Origin: Sandaracinaceae bacterium
GTDB taxonomy: Bacteria; Myxococcota_A; Polyangia; Polyangiales; Sandaracinaceae
NCBI GenBank assembly: GCA_020633195.1
Contig: JACKEC010000015.1
Span: 558,001 to 622,000 of the forward strand
Direction: 5' to 3'
Length of the DNA: 64,000 bases
Positions 47,876 to 56,433 of the stretch are shown here, one piece after another (within the stretch, counting starts at the first letter, position 1; each line of letters opens with the position of its first letter). Both the position numbers and the translations under genes were made by a program. The notes beneath the pieces were generated by a model. The model ran no database searches. It was not told where the DNA came from and worked only from the letters and a program-made list of their open reading frames with translations.

Positions 47876-48876
47876 CAGACGACCTCGGCCATCGCGCAGT
47901 TCAGGCCCGAGCCGATGCCGAAGAGCCCGACCCGATCGCCCCGCCGCACGCGGCCGTCGTCGACCGCCTGCGCGAGGGTCATCGGCACGGAGGCGGGACC
48001 CACGTTGCCGTGCTCGGGGTAGATCACCGGGACCCGCTCGAGCGGGATGTGGAGCGCCTTGGCGATCGCCTCGGTGTGGACCTTCGACACCTGGTGCATG
48101 ACCGCGTGGTCGAGGCCCTCGGGGGTCCACGCCAGCTCTTCGGCGGCGACCGCCCAGGTCTTCTCGCCGAGCTCGACGCCGGCGTGGAGCAGCCCCGTCG
48201 CGTCGGTCCGCATCCAGTCGTTCTGGCCGCGGCAGAGGTGGTTGAACTCGCTCGCGGTGCGCCGGACGATCCCGACGAAGCGGTGCCCCTCGGGCGCGAG
48301 CTCCCGGCGCGTCAGGACCGCGGCGGCCGCGCCCGAGCCGAGCGTGAGCGTCGCGAGGTTCTCGCGCAGCGTCTGCGGCGACGCGTCCTTCGCGCCGAGC
48401 CGCTCGATGGTCTTGTCGACGACGAACCGCGAGCTCTCGCCGTCGACGATGAGCGCGAAGTCCACGTCGCCCTTCTCGAGGAGGCGCGCGGCGAGGGTCA
48501 TCCCGTCGAGGAAGCCGAGGCACGCGTTGCTCAGATCGAAGCTCGAGCACGCGGCCGACAGGCCCAGGTTCCCGTGGACGAGGCACGCGGTGGACGGCTC
48601 GACGAAGTCCCGGCAGACGCTGGTGTTGATGAGCAGGCCGACGCGAGCGGGGTCGAACCCCTCGAGGGCGCGGCGGGCCGCGGCGGTGGCCGCGTCGCTC
48701 GGGTGTGTGCCCTCGTCGAAGAAGCGGCGGGCGTGGATGCCGCTGAGCGCCTCGAGGGTCCCCGGCAGGAGCCCGAGCTTGGGCAGATCGAGCTGCGCTT
48801 CGAGATCGCGGGTGCCGACGCGGTGCGGCGCGTGCACCGAGGCCAGCGAGGCGATGACGACGTCGTCGAAGTGCAT
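47872..48876 (-). CDS. oleA: thiolase OleA, 2-alkyl-3-ketoacid (long-chain) synthase
   Basis: Condenses two fatty acyl-CoAs head to head to a 2-alkyl-3-ketoacid, the entry step of long-chain olefin synthesis. 334 residues, thiolase/KAS III fold. The active-site Cys119 lies in LSNACLGFLDG. The expected Glu93 (FVEPSTA), His261 (MHQVSKVH) and Asn291 (PEHGNVGPAS) are all in place. The ATG at 48876 matches the normal OleA N-terminus; an in-frame start 24 nt upstream is possible. Co-transcribed with oleB; upstream is a TPR membrane gene and the YbgC-type thioesterase. Confidence 0.95.
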   Translation of the reverse strand: MHFDDVVIASLASVHAPHRVGTRDLEAQLDLPKLGLLPGTLEALSGIHARRFFDEGTHPSDAATAAARRALEGFDPARVGLLINTSVCRDFVEPSTACLVHGNLGLSAACSSFDLSNACLGFLDGMTLAARLLEKGDVDFALIVDGESSRFVVDKTIERLGAKDASPQTLRENLATLTLGSGAAAAVLTRRELAPEGHRFVGIVRRTASEFNHLCRGQNDWMRTDATGLLHAGVELGEKTWAVAAEELAWTPEGLDHAVMHQVSKVHTEAIAKALHIPLERVPVIYPEHGNVGPASVPMTLAQAVDDGRVRRGDRVGLFGIGSGLNCAMAEVVW

Positions 48877-48921
48877 GGGGGCGGAAAGGGAGCGCAGCAA
48901 CGCCCTTCGGTCAAGCCAAGG

Positions 48922-49803
48922 TCATCGGTAAGGGACGGAGGGGCCCTGGATCTGGCGCGCGAGCTCGGTCGCGGGGCCCGTGAGGGTTTGGGCCAGCGCG
49001 AGGGTCGCCGCCTCGTAGGCGTTGCCTCGGAGGCCGTGGAGCTCGCGGGCCGCCGCGTCCTCGTCGCCCCCGGCCGCGGCGAGGTGGGCCCGCACCAGGT
49101 GGGCCAGCCCGACCAGCCAGGGCGACCAGACCCACGGCACGGGGGCCTCGGGGAGCGGCCGCCCCGCGCGATCCGCGCGGCAGACCTCGAGGAGCGCCTC
49201 GAGGAGCTGGGCCTCGGGCGAGCGGGAGGGCTCCCGCCGGCGATCGGCGGAGAGGACCCGGGCCGCCTCGGGGACCTGACCGAGCTGCAGGAGCACGCGG
49301 GCCCGGAGCCACCGCGCCTCGCTGGCGTCGGCGCCGCGGAGCCGCTCGCCGAGCCGCGCCTCGAGCAGGTCGAGCACGTCGAGCGCGTCCTCGTGGAGCT
49401 CGTAGGCCACGAGCCGGCGGACCCCGAAGCCGAGCTTCGTCATCGGCGCGAACGTCGAGCGCCCCTCGGCCGACAGCTCCTCCACGCTCTTCTGGAGCCG
49501 CGCCACGGCCTCGGTCCGCGCGCCCCGGGCGAGCAGCGCCTCCACCTGGGCGAGCTCTCGCTCGTCGCGCCAGGTTCCGAACGCGGCGAGGGCGAGGAGC
49601 GTCGTGAGCGTCGCGATCGCGGCGCCGGCCGCGCCGAGGCTCAGGAAGCCCAGGAGCAGCGAGGCGGCCCAGGCGATCGCGACGGCGGTCGCGGACGCGA
49701 ACGCGTGCATCGCGCGCCGCTCCACCACCGGCCCCGCCAGCCCCAGCGACAGCGGGACGGCGACGCTCAACAGGATCGAGTAGCCGAGGAGCGCGAGCGC
49801 CAC
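48922..49803 (-). CDS. membrane protein with TPR-like cytoplasmic domain
   Basis: 293 residues. Three hydrophobic segments lie near the N-terminus: residues 1-25, 38-55 and 56-78 (ALALLGYSILLSVAVPLSLG, AVAIAWAASLLLGFLSLG). A helical region follows with TPR-like pairs (VEALLARGARTEAVARLQKS, RLVAYELHEDALDVLDLLEA, RARVLLQLGQVPEAARVL). No catalytic motif. It resembles the membrane TPR gene after oleB in build, so the oleAB pair is flanked by two such proteins. Function unknown. Confidence 0.65.
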   Translation of the reverse strand: MALALLGYSILLSVAVPLSLGLAGPVVERRAMHAFASATAVAIAWAASLLLGFLSLGAAGAAIATLTTLLALAAFGTWRDERELAQVEALLARGARTEAVARLQKSVEELSAEGRSTFAPMTKLGFGVRRLVAYELHEDALDVLDLLEARLGERLRGADASEARWLRARVLLQLGQVPEAARVLSADRRREPSRSPEAQLLEALLEVCRADRAGRPLPEAPVPWVWSPWLVGLAHLVRAHLAAAGGDEDAAARELHGLRGNAYEAATLALAQTLTGPATELARQIQGPSVPYR

Positions 49804-49834
49804 GGCTCAAACGTGTCGCCGCGGCGGCCCCGGC

Positions 49835-50230
49835 TCAAGCGGAGCCCGCCTCCATCGCGGCCACCGCGCTCGCGGGCAGGGTCACCAGCTTCTCGTCGCG
49901 GCCGACGCACACCAGCTCGACCTTGCCCTCGACGAGCACCTCCGCGCCGCGCTTGGCGGTCTGGTGGAACACCGCGCGGTAGGGGCTCTCCTTGTCGGCG
50001 CGCGTCTCGATGGTGATCGTGTCGCCGAAGACCGCCCCCTTCTTGTAGGTGAGCTCGGCCTTGTAGACGACGAACCCGATCCCGTCCTCGACGAGCAGCC
50101 GCCGCAACTCCGCGGTGCCGAGCATGTGCTCCCGGGCTCGCTCGAAGTACTTCAGGTAGTTCGCGTGGTAGACGACGCCCGAGTGATCGGTGTCCTCGTA
50201 GTAGATCTGCACCTCGAACCGGCTCGTCAT
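49835..50230 (-). CDS. YbgC-type acyl-CoA thioesterase (hotdog fold)
   Basis: 131 residues with the signature YYEDTDHSGVVYHANYLKYFERAREHML: Asp in EDTDHSG and the helix with YFERARE typical of YbgC/FadM thioesterases. It cleaves short or medium acyl-CoAs. No tol-pal genes are nearby, so the Tol-Pal role is not implied. It could supply or spare acyl-CoA for OleA, but the operon link is only suggested by orientation. TACGGT, 8 nt before the ATG, is a possible -10. Confidence 0.92.
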   Translation of the reverse strand: MTSRFEVQIYYEDTDHSGVVYHANYLKYFERAREHMLGTAELRRLLVEDGIGFVVYKAELTYKKGAVFGDTITIETRADKESPYRAVFHQTAKRGAEVLVEGKVELVCVGRDEKLVTLPASAVAAMEAGSA

Positions 50231-50271
50231 CGTCGCGCACCGTAGCCGCAAAGGCGCGCGAGGGCAGCCGC

Positions 50272-50805
50272 TCAGGCGGCGAGCGCCAACCAGACGAGCG
50301 CGCCCGTGAAGAGCGCCAGCGACCCCAGGATCGCGGCGGCCGCGCGGGCGTGGGCGACGTCCACGGCCTCGTGACGAGGCGCCAGCGCGGGCGGGCGCGG
50401 GGGTCGGGCCGCGCGGTGGGCTTCCCAGCGGCGCAGCACGGTCTCGGGGTCCAGCGGGGCCGTGGTCGACGGCGGTCCCTCGGCGGGGCGGCGGTTGACC
50501 TCCCGGATGTGGGCGTTGAGCTGCGCCACGCGGGCGAGCACCGCCTCGCGGGTCGGCGCTCGGTCGATCTGCTCGAGCGCCTTCTCCACGTCGCGCTTGA
50601 GCTGCAACGACGGCGGCAGGAACGAGAGATCCTCGCGCTTCAGGTACTGCTTCACCCACCAGTTCTCGTCGTAGCGCCCGTCGAAGCCAGGCAACGGCTC
50701 ACCGCGGTGGGGCAGGTTCTCGAACTCGCCGCGCCGCCGCGCCTCCTCGATCTGCGCCTCGACGAAACCCTGCGAGCTCACCCCGAACGGCTTCCGTGTC
50801 GTCAC
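50272..50805 (-). CDS. DUF1992 (DnaJ-homologue C28 conserved domain) protein with C-terminal helix
   Basis: 177 residues. Residues 8-100 form the DUF1992 domain with its typical FVEAQIEEARRRGEFENLPHRGEPLPG and LPPSLQLKRDVEKAL. The C-terminal 22 residues are hydrophobic (AAAILGSLALFTGALVWLALAA), probably a tail anchor. The family is uncharacterised. The GTG at 50805 follows TAGCTT (50812-50817) by exactly 6 nt, so it is probably translated from a leaderless message. Confidence 0.88.
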   Translation of the reverse strand: MTTRKPFGVSSQGFVEAQIEEARRRGEFENLPHRGEPLPGFDGRYDENWWVKQYLKREDLSFLPPSLQLKRDVEKALEQIDRAPTREAVLARVAQLNAHIREVNRRPAEGPPSTTAPLDPETVLRRWEAHRAARPPRPPALAPRHEAVDVAHARAAAAILGSLALFTGALVWLALAA

Positions 50806-50811
50806 CGTCGG

Positions 50812-50817
50812 AAGCTA
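50812..50817 (-). promoter_or_regulatory. -10-like TAGCTT box, leaderless start at 50805
   Basis: The minus-strand TAGCTT plus six nucleotides reaches the GTG at 50805; part of the TANCYT-N6-start set. Confidence 0.55.
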
Positions 50818-50863
50818 GGGGCGGTCGCGCGAGGGTCAATGGGTGAGCCAAAGCGCTCGGCGA

Positions 50864-52351
50864 TCAGCCTTCGTCGTCGAAGGCGAAGTCGCTGGCGGGC
50901 ATCGTCACCCGCGTCTCCTGGCCGAAGATCGAGAGGACCGCCTCGACCTGCCCGTCGGCCGTGACGCTGGCGTGGCCGCTCATGCCCGCGAACGCGCCGG
51001 CCTTCACCGTGCCGCGCCGCAAGCTGCTCGTCGCCTCGGCGCTCGCTCGGCGCTCCGCCTCGGCGGCCGCGATCGCCTCGGCGTGCTCGGGCTGCTCGGC
51101 GGCGCCGGCCTCCGCGAGGCGCTCGGTGAGCTCCGTCGCGCCCTCGATCGCCGCGAACGTGCGCGCGTTCTGGCCGCTCGCGTCGAGCGCGCTCGGGTCG
51201 AGCCCGCGACCGAGCCACGTCGAGAGCTGCTCGGGCGTCGCGCGCCCGCTCACGAGGGCGTGGAGCACGGTGGTTCGATCGGTCGGGCTCGACGTGGCCG
51301 CGCCCGCGCGATGGAGGCGCTCGGCGAGCTCGAAGCGGCCCGCGGCGAGCGCGGAGAGGAGCGGCCGGTGGGCGTGCTGGTGCGCCGTGTCCGGATCGAC
51401 GCCGTGCGCGAGGAAGACGTCGACGAGCGGGTCCATCCGCGCGTTCGTGACGGCCTTCGCGAAGAGCCGCGCGGCGGGCCGTTCGTCGAGCGGGTCCTCC
51501 GGAGCGCGCAGCGGGTCGGCGCCGCAGGCGAGCAGCCGCTCGACGACGCGCGCGGGGTCGCGCGAGGTCGCCGCGTCGGCGGGCACGACCTTGTCGAACA
51601 TGAGCGCGTGATCGAGCGCGCGCGCGAGCTCCCTCTCCCCCGACGTCCCGTGGAGCGCGAGGCACCGCTCGAGGATCGCCGGCTGCGCGCCCCACGCGGC
51701 GTACACGAACGGCGTGTCGCCGTCCTGCGTGGTCGCGGCGTCGAGCGGCGCGCCGCTCGCGACCAGCTCGTCGAAGAGCTCCAGCGTCCCCGCGAGCGCG
51801 ACGTGATGGAGCGGCGTCGTCCCGAGCGAGGGGTGCCGCGCGCGCGGGCCGACCCGCTCCACCACGGCGCGGGCCTCCTCGAGGTCACCCCGGCGGAGCG
51901 CCCCCGCGAGCTCGCGCGCCCACGTCGTCCGATCGGCCTCGGGCGGATCGGTGGGCGCGAGCTCGCGCAGCCACGACGCGAGGCCGATCCCGGTCGGCGC
52001 GGGTGCGGCGAAGCCCTCGCGGGTGTGGACCTCGAGCTCGGGGTCGCTCAGCGCGAGCGACCAGGTTCGTCCGCTCACCACGTCGAGCGCGAACGTCGCG
52101 AACGCGCGCTCGCCGTCCACGAAGCGCTGCTCCACGAAGCGCATCCGGATCGCGGAGGCCGGGTCGTCCGGCGTGCGGAAGAACGCGTCCGGCCAGCGCA
52201 CCTCGACGAAGAACGCCGACACCTCCGCCGCCTCTTCGAACCGTCGCCCGGCCACCGTCGTGTGCCGAGCGTCGATGCGCCCGAACACCCACGGCTCGAT
52301 CTCGCCACCGAGCTGGAGGACCGCCTCCGCCACGTCCCGCGAAACGTTCAC
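50864..52351 (-). CDS. ankyrin-repeat protein
   Basis: 495 residues, no signal peptide. An N-terminal part (about 1-140) has no recognised fold. Ankyrin repeats run from about 155 to 400 (for example LGTTPLHHVALAGTLELFDELVASGAPLDA, DTPFVYAAWGAQPAILERCLA, HRPLLSALAAGRFELAERLHRAGA). The last 60 residues are a Ser/Ala-rich stretch and a beta-rich tail (GHASVTADGQVEAVLSIFGQETRV). Likely an interaction module. It is divergent from the kinase gene and has a well-formed promoter of its own: TAGCCT 6 nt before the GTG, with TTGCGA 18 bp further up. Confidence 0.8.
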   Translation of the reverse strand: MNVSRDVAEAVLQLGGEIEPWVFGRIDARHTTVAGRRFEEAAEVSAFFVEVRWPDAFFRTPDDPASAIRMRFVEQRFVDGERAFATFALDVVSGRTWSLALSDPELEVHTREGFAAPAPTGIGLASWLRELAPTDPPEADRTTWARELAGALRRGDLEEARAVVERVGPRARHPSLGTTPLHHVALAGTLELFDELVASGAPLDAATTQDGDTPFVYAAWGAQPAILERCLALHGTSGERELARALDHALMFDKVVPADAATSRDPARVVERLLACGADPLRAPEDPLDERPAARLFAKAVTNARMDPLVDVFLAHGVDPDTAHQHAHRPLLSALAAGRFELAERLHRAGAATSSPTDRTTVLHALVSGRATPEQLSTWLGRGLDPSALDASGQNARTFAAIEGATELTERLAEAGAAEQPEHAEAIAAAEAERRASAEATSSLRRGTVKAGAFAGMSGHASVTADGQVEAVLSIFGQETRVTMPASDFAFDDEG

Positions 52352-52357
52352 CGGCAG

Positions 52358-52387
52358 AGGCTAAGAGGACGGCTCGGCCTTTCGCAA
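52358..52387 (-). promoter_or_regulatory. promoter of ankyrin gene (TTGCGA-N18-TAGCCT), leaderless
   Basis: On the minus strand TTGCGA (52382-52387) and TAGCCT (52358-52363) are 18 bp apart, and the GTG at 52351 follows after 6 nt. It is the only member of the leaderless TANCYT set in this window with a convincing -35. Confidence 0.6.
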
Positions 52388-52424
52388 CGAGGGTGAGTGA
52401 CGCGGCGCCCCTCGACATTTGTCG

Positions 52425-52430
52425 TATCCT
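52425..52430 (+). promoter_or_regulatory. -10-like TATCCT box, leaderless start of kinase gene
   Basis: TATCCT is followed by CCCGAC and the ATG at 52437. Member of the TANCYT-N6-start set; supports the ATG rather than the TTG at 52419. Confidence 0.55.
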
Positions 52431-52436
52431 CCCGAC

Positions 52437-53924
52437 ATGGCGGACGATCAGCTCGAGCTCGAGGGCGTCGTCATCGACGGCAAGTACGCCCTCGACGGCA
52501 GGCTCGGCCGCGGCGGGATGGGGGAGGTCTGGCGCGGCCGGCACCGGCTGACGGGGCGCCGCGTCGCCGTGAAGTTCCTCCTGCAGACGGACGACGCGAC
52601 CCGCCAACGCTTCCTGAACGAGGCGCTCGCGATGGGCCGCCTCGCCCACGCGAACGTCGTCGATGTCTACGACGTGGGCCAGCACGGAGAGCTCACGTAC
52701 ATCGTGATGGAGTACCTGCGGGGCCGGCCCCTCACGAGCTTCATCAGCGAGGACGGCCTCGATCCGCCCACCGCGATCGGGCTGATGATGCCCGCGCTCG
52801 CCGGCGTCGCCGCGGCGCACCAGGCCGGGCTGCTCCATCGCGACCTGAAGCCGGACAACCTGTTCGTGCTCTGCGAGGACGACGGCACGCCCTACGACAC
52901 GAAGGTCCTCGACTTCGGGATCGCCAAAGCGGTCGATCGGGACGTCAAGCTCACCGTGAGCGGGGCGCTCGTGGGGACGCCACGCTACATGGCCCCGGAG
53001 ACCCTCGCGGAGGTCCCGCGCGCCGACGAGAGGACCGACGTCTTCGCGCTCGGGCTGATCCTGTTCGAGCTCCTCGCGGGGCGCCTGCCGTACCGGTCCA
53101 CGGGCTTCCAGTCGTTGCTCGTCGAGATCATGACGATGGACATGCCGTCGGTCGCCGACCTCGCGAAGCAGGACCTGCCCGAGGGGCTCGCCGCGGTCGT
53201 CGACCGCGCGTTGAGCCGTGAGCCCGCCGATCGCTTCGCGTCCGTCGAGGCGCTGGCGCGCGCGCTCGAGCCCTGGGGCGGCGGCGTCGAGTTCACCAAG
53301 CCGCGCAAGTCCAAGGCGACCACCTGGAACCTGCCGGACGTGGGCCCCCTGCCTTGGGCCGGGGACGACGTCGGCATGGCCGCGACCACGCCTTCGGGTC
53401 GGCCTCCGCCGCGCCCCTCGTCGTCCCCTCCGCCCGCCGAGCCCAAGAAGCGCAAGAAGGAGACGATCGACCTCGGGCGCAACCGCCCCTCGACGCCGGC
53501 CAGCCCCTCGCGCGACTCGATCCGGCTCCCTCCGAACAAGACGCCGATGCGCATCGCGATGGGGATGATCGGAGGCGCGCTGCTCGGCGTCGTGATCCTC
53601 GGGACGTGGTGGGCCCTCTCGGATCCATCGCCCGCCGCTTCGGCGCCCACGCCGCCCGTGGCTCGATCGCCCGCGCCCACGCCTCCGGCGCCCGCGCCGG
53701 CTCCGGAGCCCGAGGCGACCGAGCCCGCCGAGGAGGCGCCGGCCGTGGCGCTCCCCATGGGCGTCGAGGTACCCGAGCCGGAGCCCGCGCCGGACCCCGA
53801 GCCCGCCGCGCGCCGCCAGGCCTCGCGCCGTCAGGCGCCGACCCCGACGACGAGCCCGACGACGACCCGGAGGTCGACGCCCGCGCCGACGGCCGATCAG
53901 CCGATCGACCCGTTCGCGATGTAG
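52437..53924 (+). CDS. membrane Ser/Thr protein kinase (Pkn type)
   Basis: 495 residues. The Hanks-type kinase domain (residues 15-280) has GRGGMGEVW (Gly loop), K46 in VAVKF, HRDLKPDN with catalytic D136, DFG (159-161) and APE (186-188). A proline/serine-rich region with basic clusters (PKKRKKETIDL) follows. One transmembrane helix lies at about residues 368-388 (MGMIGGALLGVVILGTWWAL), then an extracytoplasmic tail rich in Pro, Ala, Glu. Such a tail has no known sensor fold, so the signal is unknown. It ends 4 bp from a convergent TPR-type membrane gene. Confidence 0.92.
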   Translation: MADDQLELEGVVIDGKYALDGRLGRGGMGEVWRGRHRLTGRRVAVKFLLQTDDATRQRFLNEALAMGRLAHANVVDVYDVGQHGELTYIVMEYLRGRPLTSFISEDGLDPPTAIGLMMPALAGVAAAHQAGLLHRDLKPDNLFVLCEDDGTPYDTKVLDFGIAKAVDRDVKLTVSGALVGTPRYMAPETLAEVPRADERTDVFALGLILFELLAGRLPYRSTGFQSLLVEIMTMDMPSVADLAKQDLPEGLAAVVDRALSREPADRFASVEALARALEPWGGGVEFTKPRKSKATTWNLPDVGPLPWAGDDVGMAATTPSGRPPPRPSSSPPPAEPKKRKKETIDLGRNRPSTPASPSRDSIRLPPNKTPMRIAMGMIGGALLGVVILGTWWALSDPSPAASAPTPPVARSPAPTPPAPAPAPEPEATEPAEEAPAVALPMGVEVPEPEPAPDPEPAARRQASRRQAPTPTTSPTTTRRSTPAPTADQPIDPFAM

Positions 53925-53928
53925 CGAA

Positions 53929-54807
53929 TTAGAACGCGCCCTCGACCGTGAGCCCTGCGAGCTGGGGGGACACGATCGGCGAGACGCGGATGGCCGTCTC
54001 GGAGTCGTCGGACCCCGAGGTGAGCCCGACGATGGTGAGGATCAGGCCCGTCGCGGCCACCACCGCGCCCCCGATCAGGAAGATGTCGGCGGCGAGAGCG
54101 AGCGAGCGTCCACCCGCCGTCTCGTCCGGGGTGCACGTGGGCGAGCAGCCCGACTCCAGCGAGCCGTGCTCGGCGATCGCGGCGCCGCCGAGGATCGCCC
54201 CGACGACCACCAGCGCCGCGCCTCCGCCCAGCACGCCGAGGCCAGCGCCGAGCAGCGCGCCGTCGTCGCCGCCCGACGGCGGGGGCTCGTCGACGGGCTC
54301 GGGCGCCCGCTGGCGCGAGACCACCTCTCCCTCCTCCTCGTCCGGCCGCGCGGCGTCGCCCGTCGACGCGCCGAGCGCGCCCTCCGGGTCGGCCTCGTCG
54401 TCCTCGGGAGGCGGCGCCTCCTCCTGGCCGCCGCTGATCCCACCCTGGGCGAGCCGTTCTGCGATCCGCTCGATGCGTCGCTCGACGAGCGCGCGGTTGG
54501 GCGCGTCGGGGACCCCCTCGAGGTAGCCCCGATAGGCCGCGAGGGCCTCCTCGAGGTTGAAGAGGCGCTCCTGCGTGAGCCCGATGTTGTAGAGGAACGC
54601 CGCGCGTCCACTCGCCTCGTGGCCTCGGCTGAAGCTCGCGAGCGCGGACTCGTAGCGACCCGCGTTGTATGCCGCGAGGCCGGCCTCGTAGAGCGCGCGC
54701 GCCTCGACGTCGAGCCCGTCCCCCTCCGACTCCTGCGCGGTCGCCGTCCCCGCGACCCACAGCAGCAGGGCTGAAAGCGCCCACGCTCCGATCCGTGCAT
54801 GACCCAT
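53929..54807 (-). CDS. secreted TPR protein with C-terminal membrane helices
   Basis: 292 residues. Signal peptide (ALSALLLWVAGTATAQ), then two or three TPR units (LYEAGLAAYNAGRYESALASFSRGHEASG, FLYNIGLTQERLFNLEEALAAYRGYLEG). A long acidic, Pro-rich linker follows, then two hydrophobic helices near residues 190-210 and 235-260, and a short tail. This domain layout recurs in myxobacterial genomes beside Ser/Thr kinase genes, so it may be a partner or target of the kinase. Its ATG has a strong GGGAGGAA ribosome-binding site. Confidence 0.7.
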   Translation of the reverse strand: MGHARIGAWALSALLLWVAGTATAQESEGDGLDVEARALYEAGLAAYNAGRYESALASFSRGHEASGRAAFLYNIGLTQERLFNLEEALAAYRGYLEGVPDAPNRALVERRIERIAERLAQGGISGGQEEAPPPEDDEADPEGALGASTGDAARPDEEEGEVVSRQRAPEPVDEPPPSGGDDGALLGAGLGVLGGGAALVVVGAILGGAAIAEHGSLESGCSPTCTPDETAGGRSLALAADIFLIGGAVVAATGLILTIVGLTSGSDDSETAIRVSPIVSPQLAGLTVEGAF

Positions 54808-54936
54808 GGGTTCCTCCCGGTGACTGGATACTCTCCGTAACGCGCAAGCTGGGCAAGCCCCAGCGGTCTCCTGCTATGGTCTCGACCTCGGGGGCACGAA
54901 ATGAGGACCGGGGCTGACATGAACCGAGGGGCAACG

Positions 54937-56430
54937 ATGACGCGACTGGCGTGGCCGATGATCGTGCTGGCGACGGCGGGCTGCTCCGCGCTCCTCGACT
55001 TCGACGGGCTCGAGGGCGGCGACTCGGGGGTCGGCGTGGACTCCGGGGTCGTGATGGACGCTGGCCTCGACGCGGGCAGCGACGCGGCGATCGGAGACGA
55101 CGCGGGCACGGACGCGGGCACGGACGCGGGCGCTGACGCGGGTACGGAGACGGACGCGGGCTCGGACGCGGGCTCGGACGCGGGCATGGACGCGGGCATG
55201 GACGCGGGCATGGACGCGGGCTTCGACGCCTGCGTGTCGACCCCCGAGGTGTGCGACGGCGTCGACAACGACTGTGACGGCATGGTCGACGAGCACACCC
55301 CCTACGTCGTGCCCACCGACTTCACGACGATCGGGGCCGCCATCGCGGCCGCGCCCAACGGCTCCGAGATCTGCGTGCAGCCCGGGACCTACATCGAGAG
55401 CAACCTGATCATGGGGCGCGTGCTCACGATCATCGGCGCCGGCGGATCCGCGGCGACGATCGTGGACGTCAGCGCCCTCACCGGCACCCAGCGGATCTTC
55501 GACATCTCGGGCGGCACCGTGGAGCTGCGCGGCTTCACGCTGGCCAACGGCAACTGCGGCGGGGGCTGCGGCGTGCAGGCGCGAGACGGGGCCAACGTGG
55601 AGATCCGTGACATGGACCTCCACGGTCACCAGGGGTACGTGGACGGCGGCAGCGCGATCCTCGTCGCGAGCTCGTCCCTGGACGTCTACGACACCGTCAT
55701 CCACGACAACACCTGCGAATTCAACGTCGCCGATCCCGTGGGCCACGCCGCGGGCCTCCGCGTGCGCGTGTCGACGGTGAACCTCTACAACGTGGCCTTC
55801 TACAACAACGTCACCACCAACGTGGACGACATCCGGTCGGCGGCGATCGAGGTCGGCGGGACGTCGGGCGTGCTGACCGCGGAGAACCTCATCGTCGCGG
55901 GCAACACCGCGCGGCTGACCGCGGCGGCGCCGACGACGGGGATCTACTCGGTCGGCGTCTACGTCGGGGTCGGCGCGAGGGCGACGATCACGAACGCGAC
56001 GATCTACGGCAACGTGGCCGTGCCTGCGGGGGGCCCGGTGTTCGGGGTCGGCTTCCGCGCCGAGCGCGTCGACACGGTGTTCGCGCTCGTGAACGTGACC
56101 AGCTCGGGCAACCAGGTCAGCGGGCCGGCGGGGACGGTCAGCGCGGGCGGCTACAGCATCGCCAACACGACGAGCTACACGTTCGACAACTGCAACGCGT
56201 TCGACAACCACACCGCGAACTACGACGTGACCTCGCCGACCGGCACGAGCGGCAACATCGAGGTCGATCCGCGCTTCACGGACGTCTCGAGCGCCGACCC
56301 CGAGATGTGGGACCTGACGCTGATGACGGGCTCGCTCCTCATCGACGCCGGGCTCTCGAGCATCCTGGACCCCGACGGGTCGACCTCCGACATCGGCGCC
56401 TACGGCGGGCCCGGCGCGGCCAACTGGTAG
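54937..56430 (+). CDS. beta-helix lipoprotein with Asp-Ala-Gly repeats and a MopE motif
   Basis: 497-residue lipoprotein (MTRLAWPMIVLATAGC). A strong GAGGGG ribosome-binding site fixes the ATG at 54937, not the in-frame 54901. Residues about 50-100 are a run of DAG-type triplets and four-residue variants (D-A-G-S, D-A-G-M) encoded by tandem GACGCGGGC-type repeats near 55070-55230. One MopE-like metal motif follows (EVCDGVDNDCDGMVDE). A right-handed parallel beta-helix from about residue 130 to the end has many Asn turns (LFDISGGTVELRGF, LYNVAFYNNVTTN, NVTSSGNQV). It resembles the gene at 28.3 kb and is likely a surface carbohydrate-binding protein. Confidence 0.82.
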   Translation: MTRLAWPMIVLATAGCSALLDFDGLEGGDSGVGVDSGVVMDAGLDAGSDAAIGDDAGTDAGTDAGADAGTETDAGSDAGSDAGMDAGMDAGMDAGFDACVSTPEVCDGVDNDCDGMVDEHTPYVVPTDFTTIGAAIAAAPNGSEICVQPGTYIESNLIMGRVLTIIGAGGSAATIVDVSALTGTQRIFDISGGTVELRGFTLANGNCGGGCGVQARDGANVEIRDMDLHGHQGYVDGGSAILVASSSLDVYDTVIHDNTCEFNVADPVGHAAGLRVRVSTVNLYNVAFYNNVTTNVDDIRSAAIEVGGTSGVLTAENLIVAGNTARLTAAAPTTGIYSVGVYVGVGARATITNATIYGNVAVPAGGPVFGVGFRAERVDTVFALVNVTSSGNQVSGPAGTVSAGGYSIANTTSYTFDNCNAFDNHTANYDVTSPTGTSGNIEVDPRFTDVSSADPEMWDLTLMTGSLLIDAGLSSILDPDGSTSDIGAYGGPGAANW

Positions 56431-56433
56431 TCG

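Noticed and set aside
49835..50230. Tol-Pal cluster indicated by the YbgC-like gene
   Set aside because: No tolQ, tolR, tolA, tolB or pal genes flank it.
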